From positions 50,485,902-50,549,901 of the forward strand of contig OZ038433.1 of assembly GCA_964036275.1 (NCBI GenBank): a stretch of 64,000 bases of DNA. The letters are read 5' to 3'. A model generated the notes under the pieces. It was not told the DNA's origin and searched no databases. It saw nothing but the letters and a program-made list of their open reading frames with translations. The position numbers were made by a program, and so were the translations under genes. This DNA is from Litoditis marina. Lineage: Eukaryota; Nematoda; Chromadorea; Rhabditida; Rhabditidae. Positions 1 to 13,056 of this stretch are shown in pieces; positions within the stretch are counted from its first letter, which is position 1, and every line of letters starts with the position of its first letter.

Positions 1-364
1 TTTATCTGATCATCCATGGGCATTTTCTAATCCGTTTCTGTTCCCATTCTTCCTCTCTTTTACCATTTTCCCAGTGGCCTAATCCATCTTTTTAGGGTTG
101 CCGATATTAGTTGTTCTATCATAAATCTCAGTCCTAGTCTTTTATGACTCGTTGGGTCAATTCTTATACCCTCATTGTAGTTATAGTGTATACAGTTACT
201 CTTGATGTCTTTCTGGTAACATTCTGAACAATTTCATTCCATGAAACCCAATTCATGAATGTTCTGAAATTTATCATCTACACAATCTGGTGTCTCTCTA
301 CTCTATCTATCCGTTCGTTTTTCGAGACATAAACGATTTGGGCTTCACGTACCTATATTTTCAG
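1..364. other. Upstream of the Notch-like gene; no coding exon seen
   Basis: T-rich sequence with no recognisable EGF-like or LNR coding block on either strand. It ends in a tattttcag acceptor whose AG is the last two bases before the ATG at 365. If that is a trans-splice site, this stretch is promoter and outron. If it is a cis acceptor, it is the end of an intron of a longer receptor gene. I see nothing else in it. Confidence 0.5.
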
Positions 365-3300
365 ATGAACATTCAAGTGATGTTCACTTTTCTTGTGCTG
401 AATTGGGTACGGCTGGCTGCTACGGATATCTCCATACGTTCACACTGTTCTTCCTTGATTTCGAACGGAGTTTGTGACCTGGAGTGTGACTCAAAACTTC
501 TTGGAATCTACTCTTCCTGGGACCACGAGGATTGCGAACTGAATCCTGTTGAAACGGTAGAGTGAATTATAGACTTCAGGGTTTTAAATGTTTCGGATGT
601 TGGTTTCAGTATGATATGTGCTGCCATCCTCTCATTAGACCGAAAAATATTATGTAACAGACATTTAGCATGTTAGACGATATATTGCTGATTGAGATGA
701 CTTTAGAGCTGAAAACTACTAGTTCTCCAGTACTTCGAAAATTCAGGTGTCCAGTCATAACGATTTGTTACTACATAGGTTGATTTGTTATTTAGATTAA
801 TGATGTCCAAATAACTAACAATGTTGCAATGTGAAAGAATTCCAGTTTTCTCTGGAAGCAACTATAGTTGTTTGGGCGCGCCCTCTGGAGCTCAAGCTGA
901 AGTACTCACACTATCTGAATCTGATTGGGATGACTCTGAGAGCACGTGTTGAACTACTGACTTCACTGGACAGTCTTGCACCAGCGGCAATTCCGGTTGA
1001 TTTCGACGAGGTATTTATTGTTTATTCTAATTATGTCATTTTCCATCGTTTTACGTGTAAACGCATTCAAACATACGTTTATTACATTCCATAAATACAA
1101 TTGTAATGGTGAAAGTATGAAACGGGATAGTTTGACGTATGTGAAGGTGAAACGAAGCTAACTATGCAACACATAGTTTTTTTCCACATCGAGAAATGCT
1201 ACGTTTTATCTTTCGTATATCCAGAACGATTTCATTCGAATGTTTCAGCGTTTGGATGACTTGCGACGCAACATTTCGGCAGAAATTCGGATAGAAATGA
1301 GGCCATGCGAATATTGTGATGAAGCGTGGGTGCAACACAAAATAACTAATTTGGAATCGGTACGTTTCTGAGACTATATCATAGGTCTGAAACATTCTAA
1401 AGCCAGAAGGCACAAACTGCTATTCCGCATGTATCTCATTCTCAGAAGAGCTGTACCTGGCAACAAAACTCGTAAATGATGACCAATTTTTTTTGAAAAA
1501 AAGTAATTTCTGTTATTTTGTTATGCTAATTAGGAATAATGAAAACTCTAGAATTGGCTGAGAAAAGAGTAAACGTGCACCTGAAACATCCCTTATCTAC
1601 TCTTTTTCATTTCTTCATGTTGTTTTTGCAGAATAAAGTTCTCCTGATGAAAGAAGCCATAGTTCGCCGTGCGCCAATTGGCGCCAACTCCAACGTGACA
1701 CCCATTTGGCGTACAATGGCGGCTCTTGGCTCTCTAACAACTCTTCTGCTGGTACTATTGGCTGTGGTCAGAACACGTAAAAGACGAATGGTACATGCTC
1801 CTCTCTGGATACCTCCAATGGAAAAATCAGATGGTTTGTTAATTCATTCAAATGTTTCGTTGTTTTTTGGATCATAACCAGCTTTAAAATTTTCTATTTA
1901 TATGATTTTCTTTCCAAATAACACTGCAGTTTATAGAATTAAGAGTGTACGTGTTTAAAAACTTCAATAGATTTCAATCCTGGAGTACGATTTAATAATA
2001 AAGAAAAGTTCGGCAATTCTCGCCAATTTGTACAACATGAAATATTACACTCCGATATGTTGTTTTCAGTTTTCTTTGTTTCAGACAAAACTTCCGAGTC
2101 GGACCGCGACTCTATTTACGCCTTTTCCAACGGTCTCTTCCACACAAAACGATTCCGCGTGGAAAACGAACTTCAGTCCAATGTTTCACACCTCATCGAC
2201 TATATTGGCGGGTCAGTTCTATACTCAAATGTTACTTCATTCACTTTACCAACTTTGACAGTTCTGGAATTGAATTGTTCAATTGAATCAAGAGACTATA
2301 TATGACGTTCCTGGAACAATTGAGTGCCAATATCTCAGAGGATTCAATAGTTTATTTTCATCTTTTCATTCGTTTCAGATCTCACACATCCCCCATCCCT
2401 ACTTCTCAACTGAATGTTTCTCCTCTCAACACCACATTACAGGTAGGTGTTGATGAAGTTGATCTATTAGTGTTTGTTTTTTGCTTTTAACTTTTTAAAG
2501 AAAATATTTTATGAATTATCATATAATTATAGTGTGGAATAATCGCGATTGGTCAAAGCTAAACGTAACACGGCCGCAAAAAAGCTACTACTTGTTCAAA
2601 GACTTTATTCTGAGTTCATTTAGCGTATTAAGTGATATTACAGGGTCAAGCTTCATCATCCCGTACCGCTCTGCATTGGCTGGTAGACTGTGTCCCATTT
2701 GATAACCAGAAATCAATAACCGATCAGATACAAGCACTAATCGATACTGGAATTCCGATCGATGCTCAGGATGAACGTGGGTGAAACATTTGTTTAACTT
2801 ATATTTGCCACCATCTTCTAAATATATTTCAGTAAAGGGCATGCTATCATAACTTTCTTTTCACCTCCAAATTGAGGTGTTTCAACGCTCTAACACCATT
2901 TTAACCAAAATCTCTTACGCGAACGTTGTAGTCATTTATTTTATATTTGTCCTTATAAAACTGAAAATCTGTGTTTTAGGTGAAGAAACTGCTCTTTTTC
3001 TGGCAGTCCGTCGTGGTCTGGTACAAGTTGCCGAGCAGTTGTTACATTTGGGTGCAAATGGGACAATCATGAACGAATTTAACTCTACTTGTCTTCATCA
3101 AGCGGTTCATAATACAGATCTGGCCATGCTCAGAGTTTTACTCGCTAATCAGAGAATCGTAAACTCGGTTAGTTTCTAAAGTTTGTTGCATGTTGATGGT
3201 ATGGTGAATTTGTCGGTAAAAACTTTATAGAAATAATTAATTCTACTCACGATAGGTATTTAACGGACAAAAAAAGGAACATTGAATGTGATCTGCTGCT

Positions 3301-6064
3301 TATTGTGATCAAACTAGCTTTGAGTGTTTAAAAGCTTGAGAGAACAGAGAAAGCATTTGAGAGTGAGAGACGCAGACAGTTTATATACCTATTGTTTAAG
3401 ATTGATAATAATGTATGATTTAGATTGTTAATAATAATGTATATAAAATACTAATAATATTATCTATTCTTACAGGAGTTGGATGGTAGAAAATCAACCG
3501 ATTGTGTGGATAGAGAAGATAGAACAGCTCTCATGTTGTGTGCCGAATATCCATATTTCTTGTCTCTGCCTCTGGCGAAACTTCTCGTTCAATATGGAGC
3601 CAATCCGTCTGATAATGGAGACAAAGTCAGTTCAATGTTTCAAGTGCACTATATTATCACTATAACTTACGTAGTATATTGTAAGTGTCCGCACATCATT
3701 AATGTAACAAATTATGGTCGCTATCCAAGGTACACGTGTTTGATGAAACAAACAGTTCAATGCTCATCTAGATTTTTAATTTAAAAAAAGTTAGTGACAA
3801 GAAGAGTTATCTTTTTTGAATTTTCCTGAGCATTCACATTGTGAATTTGTAATAATGTAATCAAGTGTTTTCAGTCTTCCAACCATCATCAAGGCATGAC
3901 AGTTCTTCATTACGCGGCCAAGTTCAACAATGTCGAGATGATCAAATACATTTCATCAATTCCTGGTGTGAATTTAGATGCGGAAGACAGACAGGTAAGA
4001 TACACATCAAATTATGATAGCAATATTGCGTGAATAGTTCGAAAACTCAACAACATGTAGGGATAGATTAGCATTTGTTAGTTGACTAATTATGTAAGTG
4101 TCATTGTTAAACGTTTACGAGACTATACATGTTAGATACACATCAAGTAATGACAGTAACACTACGTACTTTATAGTCAGTTTGAAACATTTACAAGAAC
4201 TTAATCCACAATGTTCACTTTTCAGGGTTGCACTCCATTGTGGCAAGCAACGTACTGTGGTCATGTGAAAGCAGTGCAAACTCTTCTCGATCTGGGAGCG
4301 AATTGTCATATTTCGGATCATTTGGTAGGTCATTTCGGACAATTAATTGATCTTTGACCTCCACAATATCTCGTTTAGTAGATTGCTCATTGTTCTTCGA
4401 GTTAGTTTCACATGAAAATCGAGAGGCGCATGCTGTTTGAGACTGTCTGCATCTCTTTGACCTCCACGATATCTCGTTTAGTAGATTGCTCATTGTTGAT
4501 TATGTCTCTAAAAGTGTATATCTCTAGAAACAATTCATAACCTCGGGTTTTGCAACCGGCGATGTCCCACTAGAACACTGTGCAGTAATCGTTATTTCTT
4601 TTTAGGATCAATTACCGAGAGATGTGGCAGCTCTAAAACGATTTCACGACATTTCCAAATTGCTTGAAACACACAAGCGCCGAAAGGCACAAGTTCCAAA
4701 CTTCATCGGGAGAACAGTCGCAAAAGTCAAGGTTTGTCTTTTCTCCTAAACACAACTGTTGTGAATAATTCAAAGATAGAAAAACTTGCCCCGATCATTT
4801 ATTGTTTCACCTCAACTTATTTGTGAATTACTGTATTTTAGTATTTGAAGAGAGTGGGCTCTAATCATAATTGTTCACGCTGAGTTGCATTACATGTACA
4901 TTACAGTTATCGTAGCGAACAATGATCGATATCCCGAGAATCATAATAGTTAGAAATAAAACTACTTTATAATGTCTGCGATACAGTGAACTGAACTAAT
5001 AATGACATTATTCAGCGTCTTTCCGGAGAAAGAAGGTCTCCCCGTGATGTTTCAACAGCGGAAACAAGCGCTTCTCTTGGATCTTCCGGAAACTCATGTC
5101 ACGTACAACTCTCATTAAACTCTACTGAAAACTGCGGAAGAACCACGGTGAGAGAACAAATCAAGAGCTATTCAAAACTGATGAATTTTTCACGGAGAGC
5201 TGAGGAAAAATCAATCACTAGATAAAGTCTACAGTACACATTCGAGTAGTCTAATGACTGACTTCTGCTTTCAAGTTCGACCTTGTGACAAACATTGTGG
5301 AACACTTTTTGTGATAGGGAATCAGAATCATGTCTAAAAATTGTAAAAGTTCTCGATAACATTCACGTCATTGATACATACTGAAAGTTTCGTAATCTTA
5401 CTGTAAGAGTCTCTATGGGAATGAGAAATAATATATATTCAACCAACTTATAAGGCCGGTGTGGCACTCAACTGCTTTAGTCATTGTTATGATTAGTTTT
5501 TGTAACTTTTCACGTTCTATTAGAAAAAAATTCACTACCAGTGTGTGTTTATAATAAAAATGACTAATTACGTATTTTCAGCCCCAGTCTTCTTTGACTT
5601 CGCCAAATTTCGCTGATTCAACCTTAATTCCTTCTTTGGTTGCAACCAGTCCACATGGAATGTCCACACCTATGGTCAGTTTGCTGTGATTTACGTACTT
5701 TGTATTAATAAACCCCAAAAAACATACACTCAAGTTAACTGCTATAACATGGTATCACCAAAAACTTTTTCCACCCTGTCTACATTATAAAGTTTTAGTT
5801 CGGACCTCTGAGCTAATTTGGGCAGTTTACCCCATGTGAATATCTCGCAAGTTTATAGCTTTCCAACCTCGTTGTGTTTTTAATTTGATCTCGTTTTTTT
5901 GTCGAAATTCTTGAAGTTTGCTTGTTACAACTACAACTTTCCAGAACTTCCCGACCTCTCCGGCTAGTCTGATGTATTTCACCCCACAAGGATGCCCTCA
6001 GATGAACTCATCCCAATATTTCCACCAAAATCACTCGAATGTTTTGTTTTCTGCTCAAGTCTGA
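365..6064 (+). CDS. Notch-family receptor, apparently without EGF repeats (673 aa in window)
   Basis: LIN-12/Notch-type receptor that should signal by gamma-secretase release of an intracellular domain binding CSL/LAG-1. Exons: 365-556, 846-1010, 1249-1359, 1632-1833, 2085-2211, 2379-2442, 2644-2776, 2980-3167, 3476-3625, 3875-3994, 4226-4324, 4606-4731, 5016-5147, 5582-5674, 5945-6064; all phases join. Residues 1-20 (MNIQVMFTFLVLNWVRLAAT) look like a signal peptide. An LNR at 28-57 keeps NGVCD and SWDHEDC but has four of six Cys. Residues 65-156 resemble the Notch heterodimerisation region. TM is about 184-202 (ends LLAVV, then RTRKRR). LWIPP at 214-218 fits the RAM PhiWPhiP motif for CSL. 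Ankyrin repeats 1-7 span about 287-590, followed by a Ser/Thr/Pro-rich tail. The start was chosen because ATG directly follows ttttcag, as at other starts here. C. elegans LIN-12/GLP-1 are roughly twice as long. Alternatively it is the 3' part of a full receptor with upstream exons outside the window. Family is certain; the start is less so. Confidence 0.9.
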
Positions 6065-6458
6065 TATTGTACCAGTATAGAGAGTATAATAAATATATCA
6101 TAATTATCATGTTGAAATGAATCAAACAGATAAAATTATGTTTTATGATAGAATCATAATACAAATACAACATTCAAAACTCTAAATAAATAAAATGAGT
6201 ATATAATTTGACTAGAAAGTAAGAGGCATTGTTAAATAGAACCGGCTTTCGAACGAAATTTCGGACACATGAAATACGAAAATAACATCAATTGCATACT
6301 GCTAGTCATAGTCACGTGAAACTTTGAAACGACAATAGTGGAAAAGAAAAGAATACGTGCACAGTTTCGTGTGCTTTTCACGTTTCCCGTGACTCATATA
6401 ATTACTGCTAGGGAAAGATATGTTCAGTACGAGAGAACAGAGAATGAATTGGAAGTTA
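6065..6458. other. Convergent 3' intergenic region between Notch-like and DSL genes
   Basis: The two genes converge with 394 bp between stop codons. An AATAAA on the + strand at 6088-6093, only 24 nt past the receptor stop, is a plausible poly(A) signal; a second AATAAA cluster sits near 6185. I did not find a canonical signal for the minus-strand gene. A CACGTG E-box followed by AAAC lies at about 6313. Otherwise nothing is recognisable. Confidence 0.5.
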
Positions 6459-9400
6459 CTAAACATGTAGGGCTTCATGTGACAGATAGATGAATGGCTT
6501 GGGACTCCTTGGTCTGGGTAGATGACTGATTTCTTCATATTCAGCGGGACATGAGCTGATGCTCAGTCTCCTCGGCTCCGCTGAGTATCGACCGGTGTAT
6601 TGGTCAGAGAAGGAGTGGGGCAGCTTTTTGGGGCAGTCAGGCACGCAAACCTGAAAAAAAACGTTCGTATGATATTAAAACATCTTCTCTAGATTTTTGT
6701 ACGATATATAAAACATTCAAAACAATCTTCTCTAGATTTGAAAGTTTACTACAGAGCCTTTGCTATTCGTTTCTGTCTCTTTTTCATTCGAATGTTCTGC
6801 GAACTATACTTATACAGAGAATAGCCCCAACGACAGTGGTTTTTTATAACGCAGAGATAGAATGGGATATTGGGACAATGAACAATTCAGAGAATCGAAC
6901 CCTTATTAACATACAATATAGCTCTTTTCTCTCACATGCTGACCCGATAATTATGTGCTCGTTTGAGCTTTTAAATCGATTGAGTGTTTCACAACTATCT
7001 TAACTTCCCATCACTCAGTATACCGTAAATATAAGCAGAAAAAAGAAGTGGCCTCACCTTTGACGAGACGGTGTTCAGTTCTTCTTCTCCGGGATTTCGT
7101 GCATTTTGCACAGTCGACATACGGAGACATTTTCTAAAAAAATAACTATACCACTATGTTGTTCTAATAACATAAAGGATTGCATTCCAATACTTTACAT
7201 TCGAAACGAAACCGCTGAATGAATTACTGGAAATAATTGTTTTCATTTACCAAACCTAAATGGTATTTCTGCACTGTTGAACTTCTGCACCTCAGTCTAT
7301 TGTTGAATACAATCAACGAATGATAAAAGTGTATGCAATAGTACTAAACTATTCTGCACAAACCTGTACAAAAACACTGCAGAAAGGATGATGAAAGTGA
7401 GAAGAAGGCTGGATAGAGTGAGGACTAGTAGGAAGAACACTGAAATGTTATCAATATTAAAATGGATTCACTTTCACTTAACTAGATCGAAATAACTGTG
7501 TTATGTAGGTTAAGGAACGTCGAACCAATTAACGACAATTTTGAGCCTCCTTTCTTATATACTGCAGGCGAAACCTTCAACAGCTCATGTCAAATAGAAC
7601 TGACCTGTTATCGTAAATTTGTAAGTATTTAATATAGTGGTTCAAGAGATTCTACACCATTTCACAAAATTTCCAACAGTCATTACCTTTTGAGTCGTCT
7701 TTCTCCACCACCCAAACAAGTGTTTCTGACTCGATTGTAGTAGTTTCTACAGTGGTTGCAACAGTTGAAGGAAGAGCAGTAGATCTATAAAACAGACAGA
7801 ATAGTATAGTTAGATTTTTTACTACGTTTGAATAGGAAATATTGACTGTTCAAAGATGCCAGTATTACATACTGCTAAAAAACGTTCAACACCTTTAGTA
7901 TGGCGTTTTCATCAAAATAAAGTAACTAAAGCAATCGAAAAAGAAGCAAAAAACTAAAGCAAAAAACTAACTAAAGCAAAAAAACTTGGAACAGTGTATT
8001 AGCGAACTGCGTTACATAACTTCTTTAATCTTCAAGTGAAACTTTTGACCTGTCAACAGGACAATTTACCAAAACAAGCTTGCCACAAACGTTTCTAGAA
8101 AAAAAAACTCAAAACACCACTAACAGGACCTGCTGATGAACAAATATTCTCAAAGCGAGCGAACTATTGAGCTAGCCAAAGACCAAATTGAACGTGAAGG
8201 GGTAGCACGGCCTACCTGACTCTGTTTTCACAGTGCTTTCCCTCAAATCCCGGGACACAGATACACTTCAAATCAACGAAGGCTCGACCCGAACAGGACG
8301 CTCCATTCAGGCAACTTTGGCAACGAGGAACGGCTGGAATTATTTAAGATTGCAGTGAAACATTGAAAAGGGGATAGAAAACCCCAGCGAAAGTACGTTT
8401 TCACACACGAAAAAAACTAGTTGTTCATAGAACCACTGAAAATCATTTTCCGCTATTTTTCCCCAAACATATCTTCTTTATGATACAAAAAAATTCAGGT
8501 CACCGACTAAATAACATTCTACCTTGATTCTCTATGAATATTTTTGAATAAGCAAAAGACACTTCTTGAAGTTACTTCATTGTTTCCGAACATCTATCTC
8601 AAAAACGTACCTCGATCACATTTATCGCCAGCCCAGCCATCCAGACACACTCTTTTCCCATTGGAATCACAAGAGTAGCGAGAGTTGGATCGACAAAAAT
8701 CTTCACAGCGTGGGCCGTAGAAGTTTCTGTAAGTCAAAGAACTGTGAGAAACATTCAACTGCATAATGTTTACAGTATAGCTAGCACACGTGAACAAATA
8801 TATGTGAATATTGTAATGTTCGTACGCGTTTTGTGAATATAGGAAAGCACGATACTATTATGAAACCAAGTTTAGTAGTCATATGAATCTGAAGTTGGAA
8901 ACAACCAAAAGGAACGAGGCAATTTCATGAAATGCGTTTTTTATAGTAAGCTTACCTGTAACACACGGCTCTGTACCGTATGGAAGTGTGAATATCGGTC
9001 CAAAGAATATCTTCGTTTTTCCACTCAAAAGAAAGCGGGAGAGTGCGAGGAACATCAAGCGCACTCAAATGTTTCATCGGCATAATTCCTGTGAAGGTGA
9101 CCTCGTCCTGAAAGAAGAAAATTCATTACTAGAAACGGAGAGTTTCTGAGACCAACTATGTTCTAGTTGCACACGTAATTTCTAGAAATTTCCCTAGTTT
9201 ATACCTTTAAAAGTTTCATGAAAGCTTTCAAATTTCTCCACCTAATTACAACTATCAGAAAAAAGAAAATGTTCACAATGAACTTTGTGAACTAGAAAAC
9301 TTCAGTTGAGTATTTACCGGCTTAACAGGATAAATTCGAGAAAAATGCTCTTTATTCTATCAGTCCAACTTCCTTTTCTATAACTTGTTTTTCATCCAAC

Positions 9401-10161
9401 TATTTTTTTCTTTTTTTTTTCATATGAAAACACGCTCTCACCATGAAATCCAACTTCTCCAGGACCACTTTCTTCCGCGGTTGAACTTCGAAAAGCCACT
9501 CCACTGTTTCAACCAGAAGCGGGTCTTGCGAGTTGTCCGAAGGAATCACAAACAGCTCAATGTTCATGAATGAAGAAACCTGTGAGAAAATCATGAGAAA
9601 ACGGTGAAACAGGACAGTTCAGTCAACATACTCATTTTTCACCTAAATATTCAATTTTGAACTGCTTAGCCATTGAGCACATATTGTGCGTATTTATGAT
9701 CATTAATTATGCAAATGAGTATGAGAGCGTGAAAAATACGGGAAGATGGGTATGAAAAAGTAAGAAGAGAACAGAAGTTGAACGTATTATTGTTCCAGAA
9801 AAGAAAAAGTCAGATTCAAACTGAGAATGATAGCGAAAAAAATTGTGTGTAATTTTGATTAGTACATCTAGTTCCCGAACAATTTCTTGTCAAAGTGACG
9901 GTCCACTTCTCCACAGAGCAATACAGTTTTTGATGCAAAACATTTTGAATTGTTCACGTTTGAAAAAACACTCTCGTTTTGAAGTTTGTGAATATCAAGC
10001 TGGGGACAGTTGGAGAAGTTGAAAAATTGCGAACATAAAAAGCACAATTGCGAATGTTTCGACCGTGGAAACTTTTTTGTCATGTTCAATGAGAACAGGC
10101 TTACCTCCACAATTAGAAAGAAGAGGGGAACCACCGAGTTCTTCAACAATTGACAACGCAT
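6459..10161 (-). CDS. DSL-domain Notch ligand (LAG-2/APX-1 type), 340 aa
   Basis: Type I membrane ligand for Notch receptors. Exons on the minus strand: 10105-10161, 9442-9579, 8956-9107, 8611-8726, 8216-8333, 7687-7784, 7364-7439, 7058-7133, 6459-6650; sum 1023 nt, all phases consistent. Residues 1-19 (MRCQLLKNSVVPLFFLIVE) form the signal peptide, followed by an N-terminal MNNL-like region. The DSL domain, about 110-154, has its six Cys and the NFYGPRC and GWAGDKC signatures. One EGF repeat follows (about 158-193, CQSCLNGASC...CVPGFEGKHC), then a Thr-rich stalk. TM is about 227-250 (FFLLVLTLSSLLLTFIILSA), with a 90-residue basic/Pro-Ser tail. A gttacag acceptor two bases before the ATG suggests trans-splicing. 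Family members usually carry two or more EGF repeats, so this is a short form. It lies tail-to-tail with a Notch-like receptor gene. Confidence 0.93.
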
Positions 10162-10276
10162 ATCTGTAACAGGTATTGACGTTAATTTTCGGGCTATCAA
10201 AAACTCATATGAAAAATTATTGTACATGAAGCAGAGCAATCAAACGTTTCACACTATTATAAACTAGATGTGAAAC

Positions 10277-10406
10277 AAGAAAGTGATATGAGTAAGAGCT
10301 GAAGAGTAAGTTAGCAACAATAATTAAAATCATCAAATAAGAAAGAAAGTGATATGAATAAGAGCTAAAGAGTAAGTTAGCAACAATAATTAATATCATC
10401 AAATCT
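10277..10406. repeat. Two-copy tandem repeat, about 66 bp unit
   Basis: Two adjacent copies differ at a few bases; both contain AAGTGATATGA and GTAAGTTAGCAACAATAATT. It lies just upstream of the DSL-ligand start on its promoter side. Confidence 0.9.
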
Positions 10407-10573
10407 TCTTATAGAATGAATGAAACTTTTGACTGACATACGGTAACAAACACTATTGTAACAAGTTGTATTTGCCCATTTTACTTGAAGTAACAAAAAA
10501 ATCAAAAGAAACCATCGAGTAATATGAATAACAGAAAACGAATTCACTGAGCATGCTTCTGTCACACATAACG

Positions 10574-10582
10574 TGAAACATT
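10574..10582 (-). promoter_or_regulatory. Candidate type I piRNA promoter motif
   Basis: AATGTTTCA on the minus strand inside GTTGAATGTTTCACG. A CGTT (YRNT) places a candidate 5' T at 10537, 37 nt past the motif. The core resembles the nematode Ruby motif (CTGTTTCA). Confidence 0.4.
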
Positions 10583-11021
10583 CAACTGACATATTGTCAG
10601 GGTCATTTACTGTAGTTGACCCCTAGACTCCGCCCACTTTCGTGAGGGGTGGTTGAAATGTAACCGAGGGATAGGGCGGCGTAGAGAAAAAGGGTCGGAA
10701 CAAGGTGCGAACAAACCAAATTAGCCAATCAAGTGGCTATAGATAACATAGTGTTTGAAGAAAGCGACTAATTAGAATGATCTAAGGGAGTTAATTGGGG
10801 TTCCCTTAATAAGGATTTTACGCCTAACAGCTAATCAGCGGAACGTCTTTGTTAACATGCGCTTAAGAGACGAAACTACTCTTTGATGTAGTGCTCCGGA
10901 TCAGGTTGTAATTATGTTCTTAATACTATGAGTTTTGCTAAAATTGGTCTCATGATCAGCTTCTGTAGTTCATGAAATATCCGTTCGGTGCAACATGGTC
11001 CACATAGTACACATATAACCG

Positions 11022-11144
11022 TTAAAGAAGGACTAATATGTTGTCCAATCACAACGCTTCAGTCCTTCAAACTGCAACACATTTTGCAGTTACAGTTTAA
11101 CGGACCGTTGACACGGGATTGGTCCACATAATCGTCGTGCTTAA
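11022..11144 (+). mobile_element. Palindromic MITE family A, copy 1
   Basis: Begins TTAAAGAAGGACTAATATG and ends with the near-complement (...CATAATCGTCGTGCTTAA). The centre carries the shared CTTCAGTCCTTCAAACTGCA block. It is a diverged copy. Confidence 0.8.
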
Positions 11145-12932
11145 ACAGTACTGATTACATTGAGAAAACGTTTATTACTGTGTCGGAGACTTTTAGACTT
11201 CAATCCTTCTTTTTCATTCTGTTGTTCGACTTAGTTGGTACATATTTCACAACTAAATTATAGCCTGGATAAATATTTCCACTTTTTTCTCAGTTTCTTT
11301 CTGCGATCTTCTTCACAATTGCTGTCACGTGAAACGTGTGCAACTTGCTTCTAGAGAAATAACTTGCGATCGAACGTTCCAGTGAATGTTTTTAGCTCTG
11401 TTCCTAATTACTTGTTATAGTGTCTGGATGCTCGAGTGTTACGGTCAACTTGAATGCATAACTCTTGCGCAAGTAATTTGCATAAAAATAGATGGGAAAC
11501 TAGTTGCGCAGAGTTGAAAGAGACAGGGTTAGAGTGAATTTGTAAGCTCCGGGCTACCCACATAAATAAGGTAAATTCTGTTTTTCTTTTGAACGTTCAT
11601 CATCTATTGGTTGCTTTTTTCATTACGAATGTGTCACTTAAAAACTATTCGAAAGTTTGAAACATAAAACCAGTATTGTGGATAGTTTGAATTAGTGTTT
11701 TCTTCCGGTAATATGTTTCTGTGAGAACAGACGGCGTTTCTATGTGCTCTGTGTCTCTCGATCTGCCACTCTCTCTCGTACCGTCTGACCGTTCGCGAGA
11801 CATACTTGTGATATGAAGTATCTCCCGTGGAGAAGACATGTTACAAGTATCTATCCACAACTAGTCATCTTTCCGCTTACAACTATAATCTACAGACAAA
11901 ATTGAGAGAACAGAGAAGAAAGCCGACTTGTCAGAAGTAGAACAGAAAAAAGAACAAGCACTAGTTCTGTAACCATCATATCTGTCAACTTTTTTATCCT
12001 AATCTTTTTCACTACCTAAGTTTGATTTGAGTTATGATTAGCATGGATTGATTCTTATTTGATACATTTACGTGCAAGAATTCGCTTATGAAGCTAAAAT
12101 TGTTGATTCAAGTTCTTGATTTCTTAGGGTTCTATAAGTTATTGTTATTTTCGTTCTGCTTAATCAAGATAACATTCTTCTCTCACATTGACACTGTACT
12201 TGCCGTTGAAGATTAGCGCATTTCGCCATATCTGACCATCTAATTCACAAAAGACGGTCAATTAGCCCAATTAAGACAAATAGAACACCACGACAGGTGA
12301 TCCATGATTTGTTATTAAGAACAAAGTTTAAGATAACTACACGTTTATTCCTCTGTTTTGAGTATTCGGAGTACGACCAAGATTGCACTACAGTTTGATG
12401 TTGTATCACAGACATTTTAGGCTCAGGAGAAGCTCGAAAGTCTGTCTTTTAATGAAATCGTCGTTCACGGATTGTTTTTTAATAGTTGATATTCGCACCA
12501 TAGTTCACTCATATCCACGCTTAGAAATTCATTCCGGCTTTGCAAACGCGCGCGACGGTTTCATCCAGACGATAAATACGTATCTTAACCTAATTTCTTA
12601 ATCATACTTCTGGAAAAAGAAGAGAAACAAAATCAGTTATCAGCTCGTACCCGATTAATAAAATGAACTTGTCCAGAACAGCCACGAAGAGGGTATAACA
12701 CACGGTTGATAAATACTTTATATACTGTCTATTTCGTAATTTTCTGATGCGTTTTTGATGAGATTCCACATCGTTTGCGTCATATCTAAAAACAATATTT
12801 TCACCTTACTAGCTCATTAGTCAACCCACGGAAAGTATGGAACCGTCAGTCTAGAAATGCTTTATATACTAGGTTTTTTATTTGAACAAAATGAGTTTGT
12901 GTCACTGGGACGTTTTGGAGGTTATGGTTATA

Positions 12933-13056
12933 TTAAAGAAGGACGATTATGTGGTCCAATCGCAACGCTTTAGTCCTTTAAACCGCAATACATTTTCCAA
13001 TTGCAATTCAAAGGACCGTTGTCACGGGATTGGTCCACATAATCGTCCTTCTTTAA
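12933..13056 (+). mobile_element. Palindromic MITE family A, copy 2
   Basis: Best preserved copy: TTAAAGAAGGACGATTATGT at the left and its exact complement at the right end. Inner segment CCGTTGTCACGGGATTGG. TTAA at both ends may be the target duplication. There is no coding capacity, so it is non-autonomous. Confidence 0.9.

Noticed and set aside
12383..12601. 72-codon frame in the DSL/KCC intergenic region
   Set aside because: No domain, no acceptor/donor with matching phase and no start context; treated as chance.
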